DNA of 64,000 bases from Gemmatimonadaceae bacterium (GCA_020852815.1 JADZAN010000001.1:1-64000); one strand, 5' to 3'; positions 35,839-44,981 are shown, numbered from the stretch's first letter. Notes: generated by a model not told the origin, from the letters alone. Made by a program: numbers and translations.

Positions 35839-37143
35839 ATGGTTCGCGTCGCGCGCGTAGCTCCCGACAGCATCGCGGAGGAACTCGAGATCGTGCCCGG
35901 GACCGAGGTTGTCTCGGTCAACGGGCGCGACATCGACGACTTCCTCGACTGGGAGTTCCTCACCGCCGACGACGAGCTGGAAATCGCGGTGCGCCTTCCG
36001 ACCGGCGAGGAGATCGTCTACGAAATCGAGCGCCCCGAGGGCGAATCGCTCGGCGTCGAACTCGAGCCGCCGTCGGTGCGGCGCTGCGCCAACCGCTGCG
36101 AGTTCTGTTTCATCGAGGGGCTCCCCAAGGGGCTGCGCAAGCCGCTCTACATCCGCGACGACGACTATCGGTTGTCGTTCGCGTACGGAAACTTCGCCAC
36201 GCTCTCCAACCTCAAGGAACGCGACTTCCAGCGCATCCTCGAGTACCGACTGTCGCCGCTGTACGTCTCGGTGCACGCCACGCCGTGGGAGGCGCGCAAG
36301 GCGCTCCTCAACAACCCCCGCGTCCCGAACATCGTCGACCAGCTCACGCGGCTGGTGGCCGGCGGGATCCAGTTCCATGGGCAGATGGTCATTGTCCCGG
36401 GGCTCAACGACGGCGAGGTGCTGGAGCAATCGCTGGCCGACCTGTGGGCCTTTGGCGACGCCTGCCTCTCGGTGGCGCTGGTCCCGGTGGGGCTCACGCA
36501 GTTCTCGCACCTCTTCACCGGCGAGTCGATGAGCCTCGAGAACTCGCTGCGCCTGCTCGAGACGGTCGAGCGGTGGGCGGCGCGGGCAATGCGCGAGCGT
36601 GGCGAGAACTGGGTGTACGGCTCGGACGAGTTGTATCTCCTGGCGCGTCGTGAACTCCCGGGCCCCGACCACTACGGCGAGTTCCCGCAGATCGAGAATG
36701 GCGTCGGGGCGGTCACGTCGTTGCGACAGCGCGTGGCCAAGGGGCTGCACACGCTCCCCTCGCTCGTCGGCAAGAAGATCGGCGTCGTCACCGGCGTGGC
36801 GATGCGGGAGATCATGCCGCCGTTACTCGAGCAGCTGGCGGGGAAGACCGGCGCGACGTTCGAGATGATCCCGGCAACGAACTCGCTCTTTGGCCCGACG
36901 ACGACGACCGCCGGTCTCCTGGTGGGGGCTGACATTCTCACCGCGCTCCAGCATCGCCACGACCTCGATCTCGCGCTGATACCGGCCGAGTCGATCAACG
37001 AAGACGGGATCTTCCTGGATGACCGGACATTCGTCGGCGTCCGGGAGCAGCTTCCGATCCCCGTGTACCCCTCCTACGACTTCATCGACGTGCTGCAATT
37101 CGAAGGGCAGGCTGCAAGTTCCCGCGCGGTGTCCGCGCCATGA
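35839..37143 (+). CDS. DUF512 PDZ/radical-SAM-like iron-sulfur protein
   Basis: Function unknown (434 aa). A short PDZ-like domain at residues 1-50 (VARVAPDSIAEELEIVPGTEVVSVNGRDI) precedes a cluster motif C-x3-C-x2-C (Cys 83, 87, 90 in RRCANRCEFCFIEG), as in radical-SAM proteins, and the C-terminal DUF512 domain. The family is widespread and often adjacent to der, as it is here, hinting at ribosome or GTPase-linked biology. The ATG at 35839 gives the standard N-terminus; an in-frame TTG at 35680 would add a tail over the stem-loops and is not favoured. The stop overlaps der (ATGA). Confidence 0.85.
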   Translation: MVRVARVAPDSIAEELEIVPGTEVVSVNGRDIDDFLDWEFLTADDELEIAVRLPTGEEIVYEIERPEGESLGVELEPPSVRRCANRCEFCFIEGLPKGLRKPLYIRDDDYRLSFAYGNFATLSNLKERDFQRILEYRLSPLYVSVHATPWEARKALLNNPRVPNIVDQLTRLVAGGIQFHGQMVIVPGLNDGEVLEQSLADLWAFGDACLSVALVPVGLTQFSHLFTGESMSLENSLRLLETVERWAARAMRERGENWVYGSDELYLLARRELPGPDHYGEFPQIENGVGAVTSLRQRVAKGLHTLPSLVGKKIGVVTGVAMREIMPPLLEQLAGKTGATFEMIPATNSLFGPTTTTAGLLVGADILTALQHRHDLDLALIPAESINEDGIFLDDRTFVGVREQLPIPVYPSYDFIDVLQFEGQAASSRAVSAP

Positions 37144-38450
37144 CGCTCCCCGTCGTCGCCCTGGTGGGGCGCCCCAACGTGGGAAAGTCGGCGCTGTTCA
37201 ACCGCATCGTCGGGCGCAACACCGCGATCGTGAGCGATGAAGCGGGCACGACGCGCGACCGGCATTTCGCGCGCGCCGAGTGGGCCGGCTCGGCGTTCTG
37301 GCTGGTGGACACCGGCGGGATCACCGACGACCCGCGTGCGGCCATGGACGTCGAGATCCGCCGACAGGTGCAACAAGCGATCGACGAGGCCGACCTGCTC
37401 CTCTTCGTCGTGGATGCCAAGGCCGGCTTGCATCCGGTGGACCAGCGCATCGCCGAACTGCTGCGCACCGCCGGCAAGCCCTTTCTTGTCATCGCCAACA
37501 AGGCCGACAACCCGAAGGCGACCGACTTCTACGAGTTCTACGAACTCGGGGCCGGCGATCCCATCCCTGTGTCGGCAATCAGCGGCAAGCAGTCGGGCGA
37601 TATGCTCGACGTGGTCGTGGCGAACATCCCCGAGGTGGGCGCCGAGGACGACACGTCGCTCAAGATTGCCGTCATCGGGCGCCCCAACGTGGGAAAGTCG
37701 TCGTTCGTGAACCGCCTCCTCGGCGAGGATCGGCTCGTGGTGTCCGAGGTGGCGGGGACGACGCGCGACGCCATCGACACGCCCATGCGCTATCATGAGC
37801 GCGACTTCGTCTTCATCGACACGGCGGGGCTGCGTCGCCAGTCGCGCGTGGAGGATGGCGTCGAATTCTACTCGGCGCTGCGCACGCGCCGGGCGATCGA
37901 TCGCGCCGACATCTGCATTCTCCTCCTCGACGCCACCGAGGAGTTGCACAACCAGGACCTGAAGATCGCCACGCTGGCGTGGGATGCGGGGCGCGCGCTC
38001 ATCATCGTCGTCAACAAGTGGGACCTGGTGTCGAAGGATGACAAGACGTCGGCGCGCTTCCAGAAGAAGTGCGTGGAGAAGGCGCCGTACCTCGCCTTCG
38101 TCCCGTTCCTCTTCACGTCGGCCAAGACGGGACAGCGTGTCACCAAGGTGCTGGACATGCTGCTCGAGGTCGAGGCCGAGCGTCACAAGCGCATCACGAC
38201 GTCGCAGGTGAATGCGGTGCTGGAGGAGCTGGTGGCGCGCCGCCAGCCGCCGCAGGCCGCGGGGCGCGAGGTGAAGATCCACTACGCGACGCAGGTGGAG
38301 ACGGCGCCGCCGACGATCATCGTGTTCGGCAACAACACCGACGCCTTGCAGGAGCACTACGTGCGCTACCTGCACAACGGCTTCCGCGAGGCGTGGGGCT
38401 TTACCGGGAATCCACTGCGGGTGCAGGTGAAGAAGCGGCACGCCCCCTGA
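37140..38450 (+). CDS. der: ribosome-assembly GTPase Der (EngA)
   Basis: Tandem-GTPase needed for 50S maturation (436 aa). The first G domain has GRPNVGKSALFNR at about residues 9-21 and NKAD near 120; the second has GRPNVGKSSFVNR near residue 180, DTAGLRR and NKWD. A C-terminal KH-like domain ends in KKRH. The four-base overlap with the DUF512 gene and the 6-nt gap to plsY indicate co-transcription. Confidence 0.97.
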   Translation: MTLPVVALVGRPNVGKSALFNRIVGRNTAIVSDEAGTTRDRHFARAEWAGSAFWLVDTGGITDDPRAAMDVEIRRQVQQAIDEADLLLFVVDAKAGLHPVDQRIAELLRTAGKPFLVIANKADNPKATDFYEFYELGAGDPIPVSAISGKQSGDMLDVVVANIPEVGAEDDTSLKIAVIGRPNVGKSSFVNRLLGEDRLVVSEVAGTTRDAIDTPMRYHERDFVFIDTAGLRRQSRVEDGVEFYSALRTRRAIDRADICILLLDATEELHNQDLKIATLAWDAGRALIIVVNKWDLVSKDDKTSARFQKKCVEKAPYLAFVPFLFTSAKTGQRVTKVLDMLLEVEAERHKRITTSQVNAVLEELVARRQPPQAAGREVKIHYATQVETAPPTIIVFGNNTDALQEHYVRYLHNGFREAWGFTGNPLRVQVKKRHAP

Positions 38451-38456
38451 CCTGAC

Positions 38457-39068
38457 ATGCGCGCCATCGCCCTGCTCGTCGTTGCCTACCTGCTCGGCTC
38501 CACGCCGTTTGCCTACTTTGCGGGGCGGCTGCTGCGCGGAATCGACCTGCGGGAGCACGGGTCCGGCAACCTCGGGGCGACGAACGTCTATCGAACGTTA
38601 GGCGCCCCGGCGGCGATCGTCGTCCTGCTGCTCGACGCGCTCAAGGGAGTGCTTCCGGTGCTGGCCTTCGCGCCGCTTTCGGGCGTGAGCGGACCGTGGT
38701 GGCCGGTGGCGTTTGGCGTGGCGGCCATTGTGGGGCACGTGCGGCCGTATGCGGGGCTGTTCAAGGGCGGGGGGAAGGGAGTGGCCACGGCGGCCGGCGT
38801 GTTCGCGGCGCTGGCCCCGCTGCCGTTCCTCGCGGCGTTCCTCACGTTTCTCGTCGTGGTGGCGGCAACCCGCTATGTATCGTTAGGGTCCATGCTCGGC
38901 GCCGCGGCGCTGGCCACCACGGTGCTGGTGCGCGAGGGGCCGGCGTCGCCGCTGTCGGCGGTCGCCCTCGTGGTTGCGATCTTCGTCTTCTGGACGCACC
39001 GCACGAACATCGCGCGCCTCATGCGCGGTGAGGAGTCGCGGCTGGGGCGCCCGGGAGGGGTGCGCTGA
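38457..39068 (+). CDS. plsY: acyl-phosphate:glycerol-3-phosphate acyltransferase PlsY
   Basis: First acylation of glycerol-3-phosphate in phospholipid synthesis, using acyl phosphate from PlsX (203 aa). An inner-membrane protein with about five TM helices. Active-site motifs: GSGNLGATNVYRTLG near residue 37 and KGGGKGVATAAGVF near residue 102. The stop overlaps the gpsA start by 1 nt; PlsY and GpsA act in consecutive steps. Confidence 0.95.
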   Translation: MRAIALLVVAYLLGSTPFAYFAGRLLRGIDLREHGSGNLGATNVYRTLGAPAAIVVLLLDALKGVLPVLAFAPLSGVSGPWWPVAFGVAAIVGHVRPYAGLFKGGGKGVATAAGVFAALAPLPFLAAFLTFLVVVAATRYVSLGSMLGAAALATTVLVREGPASPLSAVALVVAIFVFWTHRTNIARLMRGEESRLGRPGGVR

Positions 39069-40063
39069 TGCGCGCCGCAGTCGTCGGCGGCGGCGCATGG
39101 GGGAGCGCGCTCGCGCACCTGCTCGCGCAGGGCGGGCACGACGTGCGGCTATGGGCGCGCGAGGAAGACGTCGTCGAGCACATCAACACCTCGCACGCCA
39201 ACCCGCGCTTCCTTGCCGGCGCCACGCTCGATGCGCGCATCCGCGCCACGGCCGACCTGGCCTTGGCGTTAGGCGGCGCCGAGCTCGTGGTGTACGTGGC
39301 CCCCTCGCACGTCCTGCGCGACGTGGTGCGCCGGGCGGGGAGTGCCGTCGCCGCCGGCGCGATCGCGGTCGTCGCCACCAAGGGCATCGAGCGCGGCTCC
39401 CTGGCACTGATGACCGAGGTGGTCCGCTCGGAGCTCCCGCAACACGCCGTGGTGGCGCTGAGCGGCCCGAGCTTCGCCCTCGAGGTGGCGCGCGGGATGC
39501 CGACCGCCGTGGTGGCGGCATCGCACGACGCCACTGCCGCCGAGACCGTCCAGCGCGCGCTGTCGTCGCCCGTCTTCCGGGTCTACTCCAACGACGACGT
39601 GACGGGCGTGGAGGTGGGGGGGGCGCTCAAAAACGTGATGGCGGTCGCCACCGGCATTGCCGAAGGCGTGGGATTGGGGCTCAACTCGCGCGCCGCCCTC
39701 ATCACGCGCGGCCTGGCGGAAATGACACGGCTCGGCGTCGCGTTAGGCGCACGCCCCGACACCTTCGCCGGCCTGGCCGGCATGGGCGACCTCGTGCTCA
39801 CCTGCACCGGCGCCCTCTCCCGCAATCGCGCGGTAGGCGTCGAGGTGGGGAAGGGACGGGCGCTCCACGAGATCCTCGCCGCCACCGAGAGCGTCGCCGA
39901 GGGCATCACCACCACCGACAGTGCGCGTGCCCTCGCCGAGCGTGAAGGCGTCGACATGCCCATCGTGCGCGCCATCGCGCGCATCCTCTTTGAACAGCAG
40001 GCGCCGCGCGACGCGCTGGCCGACCTCATGGGGCGCGAATTGCGCCCGGAGCGTGATGCATGA
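39068..40063 (+). CDS. gpsA: glycerol-3-phosphate dehydrogenase [NAD(P)+]
   Basis: Supplies sn-glycerol-3-phosphate for phospholipids by reducing dihydroxyacetone phosphate (331 aa). Rossmann motif VVGGGAWGSALAHLLA at residues 5-20, the GPSFALEVA segment, the catalytic Lys in GALKNVMAVATGIAEG and NSRAALITRGLAEM. Overlaps both plsY and the following MerR gene. Confidence 0.96.
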   Translation: MRAAVVGGGAWGSALAHLLAQGGHDVRLWAREEDVVEHINTSHANPRFLAGATLDARIRATADLALALGGAELVVYVAPSHVLRDVVRRAGSAVAAGAIAVVATKGIERGSLALMTEVVRSELPQHAVVALSGPSFALEVARGMPTAVVAASHDATAAETVQRALSSPVFRVYSNDDVTGVEVGGALKNVMAVATGIAEGVGLGLNSRAALITRGLAEMTRLGVALGARPDTFAGLAGMGDLVLTCTGALSRNRAVGVEVGKGRALHEILAATESVAEGITTTDSARALAEREGVDMPIVRAIARILFEQQAPRDALADLMGRELRPERDA

Positions 40064-40467
40064 GCGACGAGGTCCTGCAGGAGTTCTTCTCCATTGGCGA
40101 AGTCTGCCAACTCACCGACCTCAAGCCGCACGTCCTGCGGTACTGGGAGTCGCAGTTCCGCTTCCTCAACCCCGCCAAGAATCGATCGGGCAATCGCGTG
40201 TACCAGCGGCGCGAAGTCGAACTCATCCAGCTCGTGAAGCACCTGCTGTACAACGAGAAGTACACGATCGATGGTGCGCGTCAAAAGGTCGACGAACACC
40301 GAAAGGGGGGAAGCATCAAGCTTGCGGCTCGCGATGCGCTGGGCGTCGAAACGCTGGCCGAGTTGGAACGGGAACTCGGCCAGCTCGCGTCGATCCTCGA
40401 TGGCTCCGCTCCGGTTCCCAAGCCGGAGACCGAGGAGCTGCCGGGGAGCGGTCGCTCCGCTACGTAG
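40060..40467 (+). CDS. MerR-family transcriptional regulator
   Basis: A 135-residue DNA-binding protein. The N-terminal winged helix is of MerR type: FSIGEVCQLTDLKPHVLRYWESQF, then NRSGNRVYQRREVELIQLVKHLLYNEKYT. A short linker helix and a variable tail (LAELERELGQLASIL) follow; no metal-binding Cys is seen, so it is not a CueR/MerR metal sensor. It is coupled to gpsA by ATGA and probably responds to a cellular signal unknown here. Confidence 0.88.
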   Translation: MSDEVLQEFFSIGEVCQLTDLKPHVLRYWESQFRFLNPAKNRSGNRVYQRREVELIQLVKHLLYNEKYTIDGARQKVDEHRKGGSIKLAARDALGVETLAELERELGQLASILDGSAPVPKPETEELPGSGRSAT

Positions 40468-40532
40468 GCGGCCGCGTCAGCATGCTCGTGGGAGCGTTCG
40501 TGCGCCTGCTCGTCGCCTCGCGCGTGCGCCCG

Positions 40533-40555
40533 ACGTTCGAGGTAGCCCCGAACGT
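40533..40555 (+). terminator. possible terminator hairpin after the MerR gene
   Basis: ACGTTCG (40533-40539) pairs with CGAACGT (40549-40555) around a 9-nt loop that can add two G-C pairs. There is no T-run; surE begins 26 nt later, so it could equally be a leader structure. Confidence 0.35.
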
Positions 40556-40580
40556 CGTGGGTCGCTAGCGTTAGGGCACC

Positions 40581-41342
40581 ATGCGATTTCTCTGCACCAA
40601 CGACGACGGCATCCTCGCGCACGGCCTCGATTGCCTCGTGCGCGCCGCCGAGCAGATCGGCGAGGTCACCGTGGTGGCCCCCGATCGCGAGCAGAGCGCC
40701 ACCTCGCACTCCCTCACGCTCCACCATCCGTTGCGCCCAGTGCGGCGCGGGGCGGAACGATATCAGGTCGATGGAACGCCGACCGACTGCGTGATGCTCG
40801 CGGTCGAGTCGCTGATGGAGAGCCGCCCCGATTTCGTCCTGAGCGGGATCAACCATGGGCAGAACATGGGGGAGGACGTCCTCTACTCGGGGACGGTGTC
40901 GGCGGCGATGGAGGGGCTCGCGCTGGGCATCCCGTCCATCGCCTTCTCATTCGCCGGTGGCGACCTGCGGGCCGATATCGCGAAGCTCGATGAACAGGTC
41001 GAGATGCTCGTTCCCCTCCTGCGACACCTCACCACGCTCCCCGCCTTTCCGGAGGGGACGCTGCTCAACGTGAACCTCCCGCCGGTGCGCGCCGATGAGA
41101 TTCGCGGCATCAAGCTCACCCGGCTCGGACGGCGCGTGTACTCCAACTCGATCCAGCCAATGAAGGACCCGTGGGGACGCAAGATCTACTGGATCGGCGG
41201 AGGGGAGATCAGCTGGACGGGATCCGATGACTCCGACTTCCAGGCCATCCGCGACGGCTTCGTCTCGGTGACGCCGTTGCACCTGGACCTCACGCACCGG
41301 GCCATGCTCGACTCGGCGGAGCGCTGGTGGCGAGCGCCGTAG
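40581..41342 (+). CDS. surE: 5'-nucleotidase SurE
   Basis: Metal-dependent nucleoside monophosphatase linked to stationary-phase survival (253 aa, normal). The metal site TNDDGI is at residues 5-10, the second conserved block is DREQSATSHSLTL, and SGINHGQNMGEDVLYSGTVSAAMEG near residue 90 is a family signature. It overlaps pcm by 16 nt, the surE-pcm pairing known in proteobacteria. The sequence before the ATG contains CGTTAGGG. Confidence 0.95.
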   Translation: MRFLCTNDDGILAHGLDCLVRAAEQIGEVTVVAPDREQSATSHSLTLHHPLRPVRRGAERYQVDGTPTDCVMLAVESLMESRPDFVLSGINHGQNMGEDVLYSGTVSAAMEGLALGIPSIAFSFAGGDLRADIAKLDEQVEMLVPLLRHLTTLPAFPEGTLLNVNLPPVRADEIRGIKLTRLGRRVYSNSIQPMKDPWGRKIYWIGGGEISWTGSDDSDFQAIRDGFVSVTPLHLDLTHRAMLDSAERWWRAP

Positions 41343-41986
41343 GCCCCGACTACCGCGCCCCGCGGCGGCGCCTGGTCGAGCAGCTGCAAGCCGCCGGCAT
41401 TTCCGATCCGGCGGTCCTGCGCGCCATCGATAGTACCCCCCGCCACCTCTTCGTCCCGACCGGCGTTCGGCACCGGGCCTACCTGGACTCGTCCATCCCG
41501 ATCGGCAACGGGCAGAGCATCTCGCAGCCCAGCGTGCACGCGCGCTACTTGCAGCTTCTTCAGCTCACCGGCAAGGAGCGCGTCCTCGAGATCGGGACAG
41601 GTTCGGGGTACCAGACCGTCCTCCTCGCGCAACTCGCGGAACAGGTCTTCTCCATCGAGCGCGTCGCCCCGCTCCTCGAGACGGCGCGCGAGGCAATTCG
41701 CGAGTGCGGCGTGCGCAACGTGTCGCTCCTCCTGGGCGACGGGAGCATCGGGTGGCGGCAGTATGCGCCGTACGACGCGATCCTCGTCTCCGCGGCCTCG
41801 CCCTCCATCCCTCAGCCGCTGGTGGAGCAGCTCGCCGAGGGGGGGCGCCTCCTGATCCCGATCGGCGATCGTAACGACCAGATGCTCACCATGGTGACAC
41901 GTCACGGCGACCAGGCCGAGCGACGTGACATCCTCCCGGTGAGATTCGTCCCGCTCGTGGGGACTCACGGCTGGTCGTCGCCATAG
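41327..41986 (+). CDS. pcm: protein-L-isoaspartate O-methyltransferase
   Basis: Repairs isoaspartate in ageing proteins using SAM (219 aa, GTG start inside surE). The family segment GNGQSISQPSVHARYLQLLQL precedes the SAM-binding motif VLEIGTGSGYQTVLLAQL, and the DAILVSAASPSIP block and ILPVRFVPLVG end are typical. The long overlap with surE makes translational coupling likely. Confidence 0.94.
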   Translation: MASAVGPDYRAPRRRLVEQLQAAGISDPAVLRAIDSTPRHLFVPTGVRHRAYLDSSIPIGNGQSISQPSVHARYLQLLQLTGKERVLEIGTGSGYQTVLLAQLAEQVFSIERVAPLLETAREAIRECGVRNVSLLLGDGSIGWRQYAPYDAILVSAASPSIPQPLVEQLAEGGRLLIPIGDRNDQMLTMVTRHGDQAERRDILPVRFVPLVGTHGWSSP

Positions 41987-42050
41987 CGAAAGCGCCGCCG
42001 CCCCATCCGGCCCAGGACCGGAATCGCAACCGTCGATCGGAGCGGCTCAC

Positions 42051-43859
42051 ATGGCTGATGTTTCGCAGGCTCAGGGTGGATCGGCACCCCGTCGTCCCTT
42101 CCTTCGACCCTTCAGCGGTCAGCGAAGTCAGGATCACGGCGGGGGAGGCCTGAAGCCGCTGGGGGCGCGACGCCCCGCCATCGCGACGTTCGCTCCGCCG
42201 CGCGACGTTGCCGCCCCCGAGCCGCCAGCGGCGGTCGCCACGGCGACGGTCGAACCGACGAGCGCAGTGGAGGCGACGGCGGCGGTGTCGACGGAGTTGA
42301 CGCCGGCGTTGACACCGGCGACTGAGCAGCCCGAGCAGCCGGAGGCGGTCACCGAGATGCTCGCGCTGCCCGAGGCGCCGGCCGCAGATCAGGTTTCGCA
42401 CGCGCTTCCCGCGGCCGCAGCGGATTGGTTCGGCGAAAGCCCGGCGTCTGTTGACCAGGTCGAAGCGACGGCTACCCAGGCGACGCAGGCGGCTCAGGCG
42501 GCCCAGGCGGCGCAGATCGAGAGTGTTGAGGCGGAGGCAGAAGCCGCGAACGACGTCGTCAACGCGGAAGCGCCGACGGTTGGGGAGGCTGGGTCGCTGG
42601 TGGAATCGGCGCCGTCGCTGGAGGCGAGCGGTGCACCTGATGTCGACTGGCGTAACCTCGACGAGGGCGAGGCGCTTGGAGCACTCGGCGCGGATGGTGC
42701 GGTCGACGCCGTTGAGGCCACGGAGGCCTCTGGGGCCGTCGCGACCATCGATTCGGTCGAGACGATCGAGACCGTCGAGGCGGTTGAGTCCATCGAGGCC
42801 ATCGAGGCCATCGAGACCGTCGACGACGTCGACGACGTCGAGGTTGCGCGCTCTCGTGACATCGTGCCCGTCGCGGACGTGTCGGAGGTGCTCGAGGCTG
42901 CGGCCGAGGTAGAAGTCGCCCCGGTCATCGAAGCCATCGATGCCTTCGAGCCATTTGCTGCGGTCGGCGCGGCGGAGTCGCTCTCGGCGGAGGCAGTCGC
43001 CGCACAGTCTCCTCTCGCCGAAGCCGTCGAGCCCGTAACTCTCGCTGCTGCCGAGGTTGCCGCGTTCGTTCGGCCCACCGACGTAGAGGCTGTCACCCTC
43101 TCAGAGATCTCCCTCGAGGAAACCACCCTCGACACGTCGGCTCTCGACACGTCGGCCCGCGACACATCGGCCCGCGACACATCGGCCCTCGACGCGGCCC
43201 CCCTCGACGCGGACGCCGTCCTCGACCAAGTCGACGGCGGAGCAGGGGACAGCACCATCGCCGCCGAGCTCATCGAAGAGCGCGCCAAGCGCGCCGCGCC
43301 GACCCTCTTGCTCGACGCCGAGCTCGCGGACTTCGCGCTCACACCTCACGAAGTGCTTCAGCTTCCGACGCCGATCCCCGGTCTGGACAGCATGTTGCGC
43401 GCGGATTCTCTCGCGAGTTTGGGCGCCGAGGCGGAACCGACAGAATCGGCGGTGACCGGGCGCGCGACCTGGGCAAGCGGGGGACGCTCCCTGGCAGGCG
43501 ACGCCGTGGCCAACCTCTCCGTTGCCGACGACGCCTTGGAAACCGCCCAGCCCCAGGCGCCGCACGCAGCTGAGGCGGCGCCTTCGTCCTCGTTGAGCGT
43601 CGCTGCGGAGCGCGACACGGTCGAGCCGTCGCGAGCTGCAATCGAGTCCGACGAGTCGCCGGAGCTCCTGGCCGAGCGGGATGCGCAGTTGCGGGACTTC
43701 GTGGCGCGCTCGACGACCCAGCAGCACGTGCTGGAGACGCTGGAAGCGGTAGCGCGACGGGTGCGAGCAGGCGAGATTGCCCCCGCGGCTCCCGCCGGAT
43801 CGACACCCGAGGCGGTGCTCGCGAGTGTCCTGGCGTCCCTTCTGACCGCTCGATCGTAA
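42051..43859 (+). CDS. acidic low-complexity repeat protein of unknown function
   Basis: A 602-residue protein rich in Ala, Glu, Val, Ser and Thr. The first 45 residues are basic and ordered-looking (RRPFLRPFSGQRSQDHGG). Residues of about 60-400 consist of degenerate repeats: an Ala/Gln run (QATQAAQAAQAAQ), an Ile/Val-Glu repeat around 42744-42842 and a tandem LDTSA block at 43128-43187. The last 90 residues include a predicted coiled coil (ERDAQLRDFVARSTTQQHV) and a short helical end. No signal peptide or TM segment is seen, so probably cytoplasmic and largely disordered. Codon bias matches neighbours, so it is likely a real gene. Confidence 0.65.
   Translation: MADVSQAQGGSAPRRPFLRPFSGQRSQDHGGGGLKPLGARRPAIATFAPPRDVAAPEPPAAVATATVEPTSAVEATAAVSTELTPALTPATEQPEQPEAVTEMLALPEAPAADQVSHALPAAAADWFGESPASVDQVEATATQATQAAQAAQAAQIESVEAEAEAANDVVNAEAPTVGEAGSLVESAPSLEASGAPDVDWRNLDEGEALGALGADGAVDAVEATEASGAVATIDSVETIETVEAVESIEAIEAIETVDDVDDVEVARSRDIVPVADVSEVLEAAAEVEVAPVIEAIDAFEPFAAVGAAESLSAEAVAAQSPLAEAVEPVTLAAAEVAAFVRPTDVEAVTLSEISLEETTLDTSALDTSARDTSARDTSALDAAPLDADAVLDQVDGGAGDSTIAAELIEERAKRAAPTLLLDAELADFALTPHEVLQLPTPIPGLDSMLRADSLASLGAEAEPTESAVTGRATWASGGRSLAGDAVANLSVADDALETAQPQAPHAAEAAPSSSLSVAAERDTVEPSRAAIESDESPELLAERDAQLRDFVARSTTQQHVLETLEAVARRVRAGEIAPAAPAGSTPEAVLASVLASLLTARS
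43128..43187 (+). repeat. four tandem 15-bp repeats inside the low-complexity gene
   Basis: Four 15-bp units encode LDTSA, LDTSA, RDTSA, RDTSA; units 1-2 differ at one base and units 3-4 are identical. A fifth, diverged unit follows. Such arrays expand and contract by slippage, so strain differences are likely. Confidence 0.85.
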
Positions 43860-43889
43860 CGTTTTCGCCACGTCGCTGCCGAACCCCTC

Positions 43890-44165
43890 GTGCCCGTCGT
43901 TCACGTTGAAGTCGCTGGCAAAGTGCAGGGCATCGGCTTTCGCCATTTTGTGCAGCAGCAGGCGCGGGCCCTTCAATTGACGGGTTGGGTCCGCAACCTC
44001 TCCAGCGGCAACCTCGAGATTGCCGCGTCGGGAAGTGAGGAGGGGGTTCGCGCGCTGCTGGCGGCAGTGCGCGTGGGACCCGCGGGGGCCGAAGTGAAGC
44101 AGGTCATCAGCCTGGCGCCGCAGCCCACGCTCGAACTCCCCCATCCGTTCACGATCCTCAAGTGA
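43890..44165 (+). CDS. acyP: acylphosphatase
   Basis: Small enzyme hydrolysing acyl phosphates (91 aa, GTG start). The family signature VAGKVQGIGFRHFVQQQA carries the catalytic Arg, and GWVRNLSSGNLEIAASG carries the catalytic Asn. It overlaps the apt start by 4 nt. Confidence 0.94.
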   Translation: MPVVHVEVAGKVQGIGFRHFVQQQARALQLTGWVRNLSSGNLEIAASGSEEGVRALLAAVRVGPAGAEVKQVISLAPQPTLELPHPFTILK

Positions 44166-44725
44166 ATTCGTTGGCTCACCAAGCAGCGGACGCGTCGGAC
44201 GCGTCGCTTCGGCAGCGCATCCGCGCGGCGATTCGCGAGATCCCCGACTACCCGAAACCCGGGATCCTCTTCAAGGACATCACGCCGCTCCTTGCCGAGC
44301 CGACGCTGTTCGGGGCGACGTGCGAATTGATGCTCGCCCCATTTCGCGAGGCGAGGATCACGCATGTGCTGGCGATCGAGAGCCGCGGCTTCCTCTTCGG
44401 TGGCCCGATCGCGGTGTCGCTGGGGGCGGGATTGATCCCGGTTCGCAAACCGGGCAAGCTCCCGTTCGAGACCAGGCGCGAGGAGTACGCCCTCGAGTAC
44501 GGAACCGACGCGCTCGAGGTACACACCGATGCGCTGGGGCACGGCGCGCGCGTGCTCGTGGTGGACGACGTCCTTGCGACTGGCGGGACGGCCGCTGCTG
44601 CGGCGCGACTGGTGCACACGCTCGGTGGCGATCTGGTGGGGAGTTCCTTCCTCATCGAGCTGGGCTTTCTTCCGGGGAGAGAACGACTGGCGGGACAGCA
44701 GGTGTCGGCCGTCGTCGTCTACTAG
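44162..44725 (+). CDS. apt: adenine phosphoribosyltransferase
   Basis: Salvages adenine to AMP with PRPP (187 aa, GTG start). Family features: IREIPDYPKPGILFKDITPLL, AIESRGFLFGGPIA and the PRPP-binding loop VLVVDDVLATGGTAAAA. The first 15 residues are extra relative to E. coli Apt. Confidence 0.95.
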   Translation: MNSLAHQAADASDASLRQRIRAAIREIPDYPKPGILFKDITPLLAEPTLFGATCELMLAPFREARITHVLAIESRGFLFGGPIAVSLGAGLIPVRKPGKLPFETRREEYALEYGTDALEVHTDALGHGARVLVVDDVLATGGTAAAAARLVHTLGGDLVGSSFLIELGFLPGRERLAGQQVSAVVVY

Positions 44726-44856
44726 AAGCCGCGAGGTGGGTCGTCGCCGCTGCTCTGTCGCGCCGCCACGCCTCGGCGCTGGCGACTAGCGGGGGAAGGG
44801 AGTCAGCGACCGTTCGAGCGATCGCCGGTGGCCGCACACGGCAGGGGTGTGTCGGC

Positions 44857-44885
44857 TTTACCGCCTCGAGCCTCAGGCGTAGATT
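44857..44885 (+). promoter_or_regulatory. promoter candidate for tRNA-Arg
   Basis: TTTACC (44857-44862), 17 nt, TAGATT (44880-44885). The predicted start near 44892 lies 16 nt before the mature tRNA 5' end, fitting a short RNase P leader. Confidence 0.5.
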
Positions 44886-44907
44886 CACCGGGGTTCATGT
44901 CACACAT

Positions 44908-44981
44908 GCCCCCGTAGCTCAGATGGATAGAGCAGCGGTTTCCTAAACCGTTGGTCGCACGTTCGAATCGTGTCGGGGGCA
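44908..44981 (+). tRNA. tRNA-Arg (anticodon CCT)
   Basis: A 74-nt cloverleaf: acceptor GCCCCCG pairs with CGGGGGC; D stem GCTC/GAGC; anticodon stem GCGGT/ACCGT with loop TTCCTAA, giving anticodon CCT for AGG codons; T arm GCACG-TTCGAAT-CGTGT. The CCA end is not encoded (ACCTGG follows). Confidence 0.96.

Noticed and set aside
42744-43187. Repeats considered as a CRISPR or intergenic repeat array
   Set aside because: The repeats are codon-periodic, in frame, have no spacers and lie inside one continuous gene.
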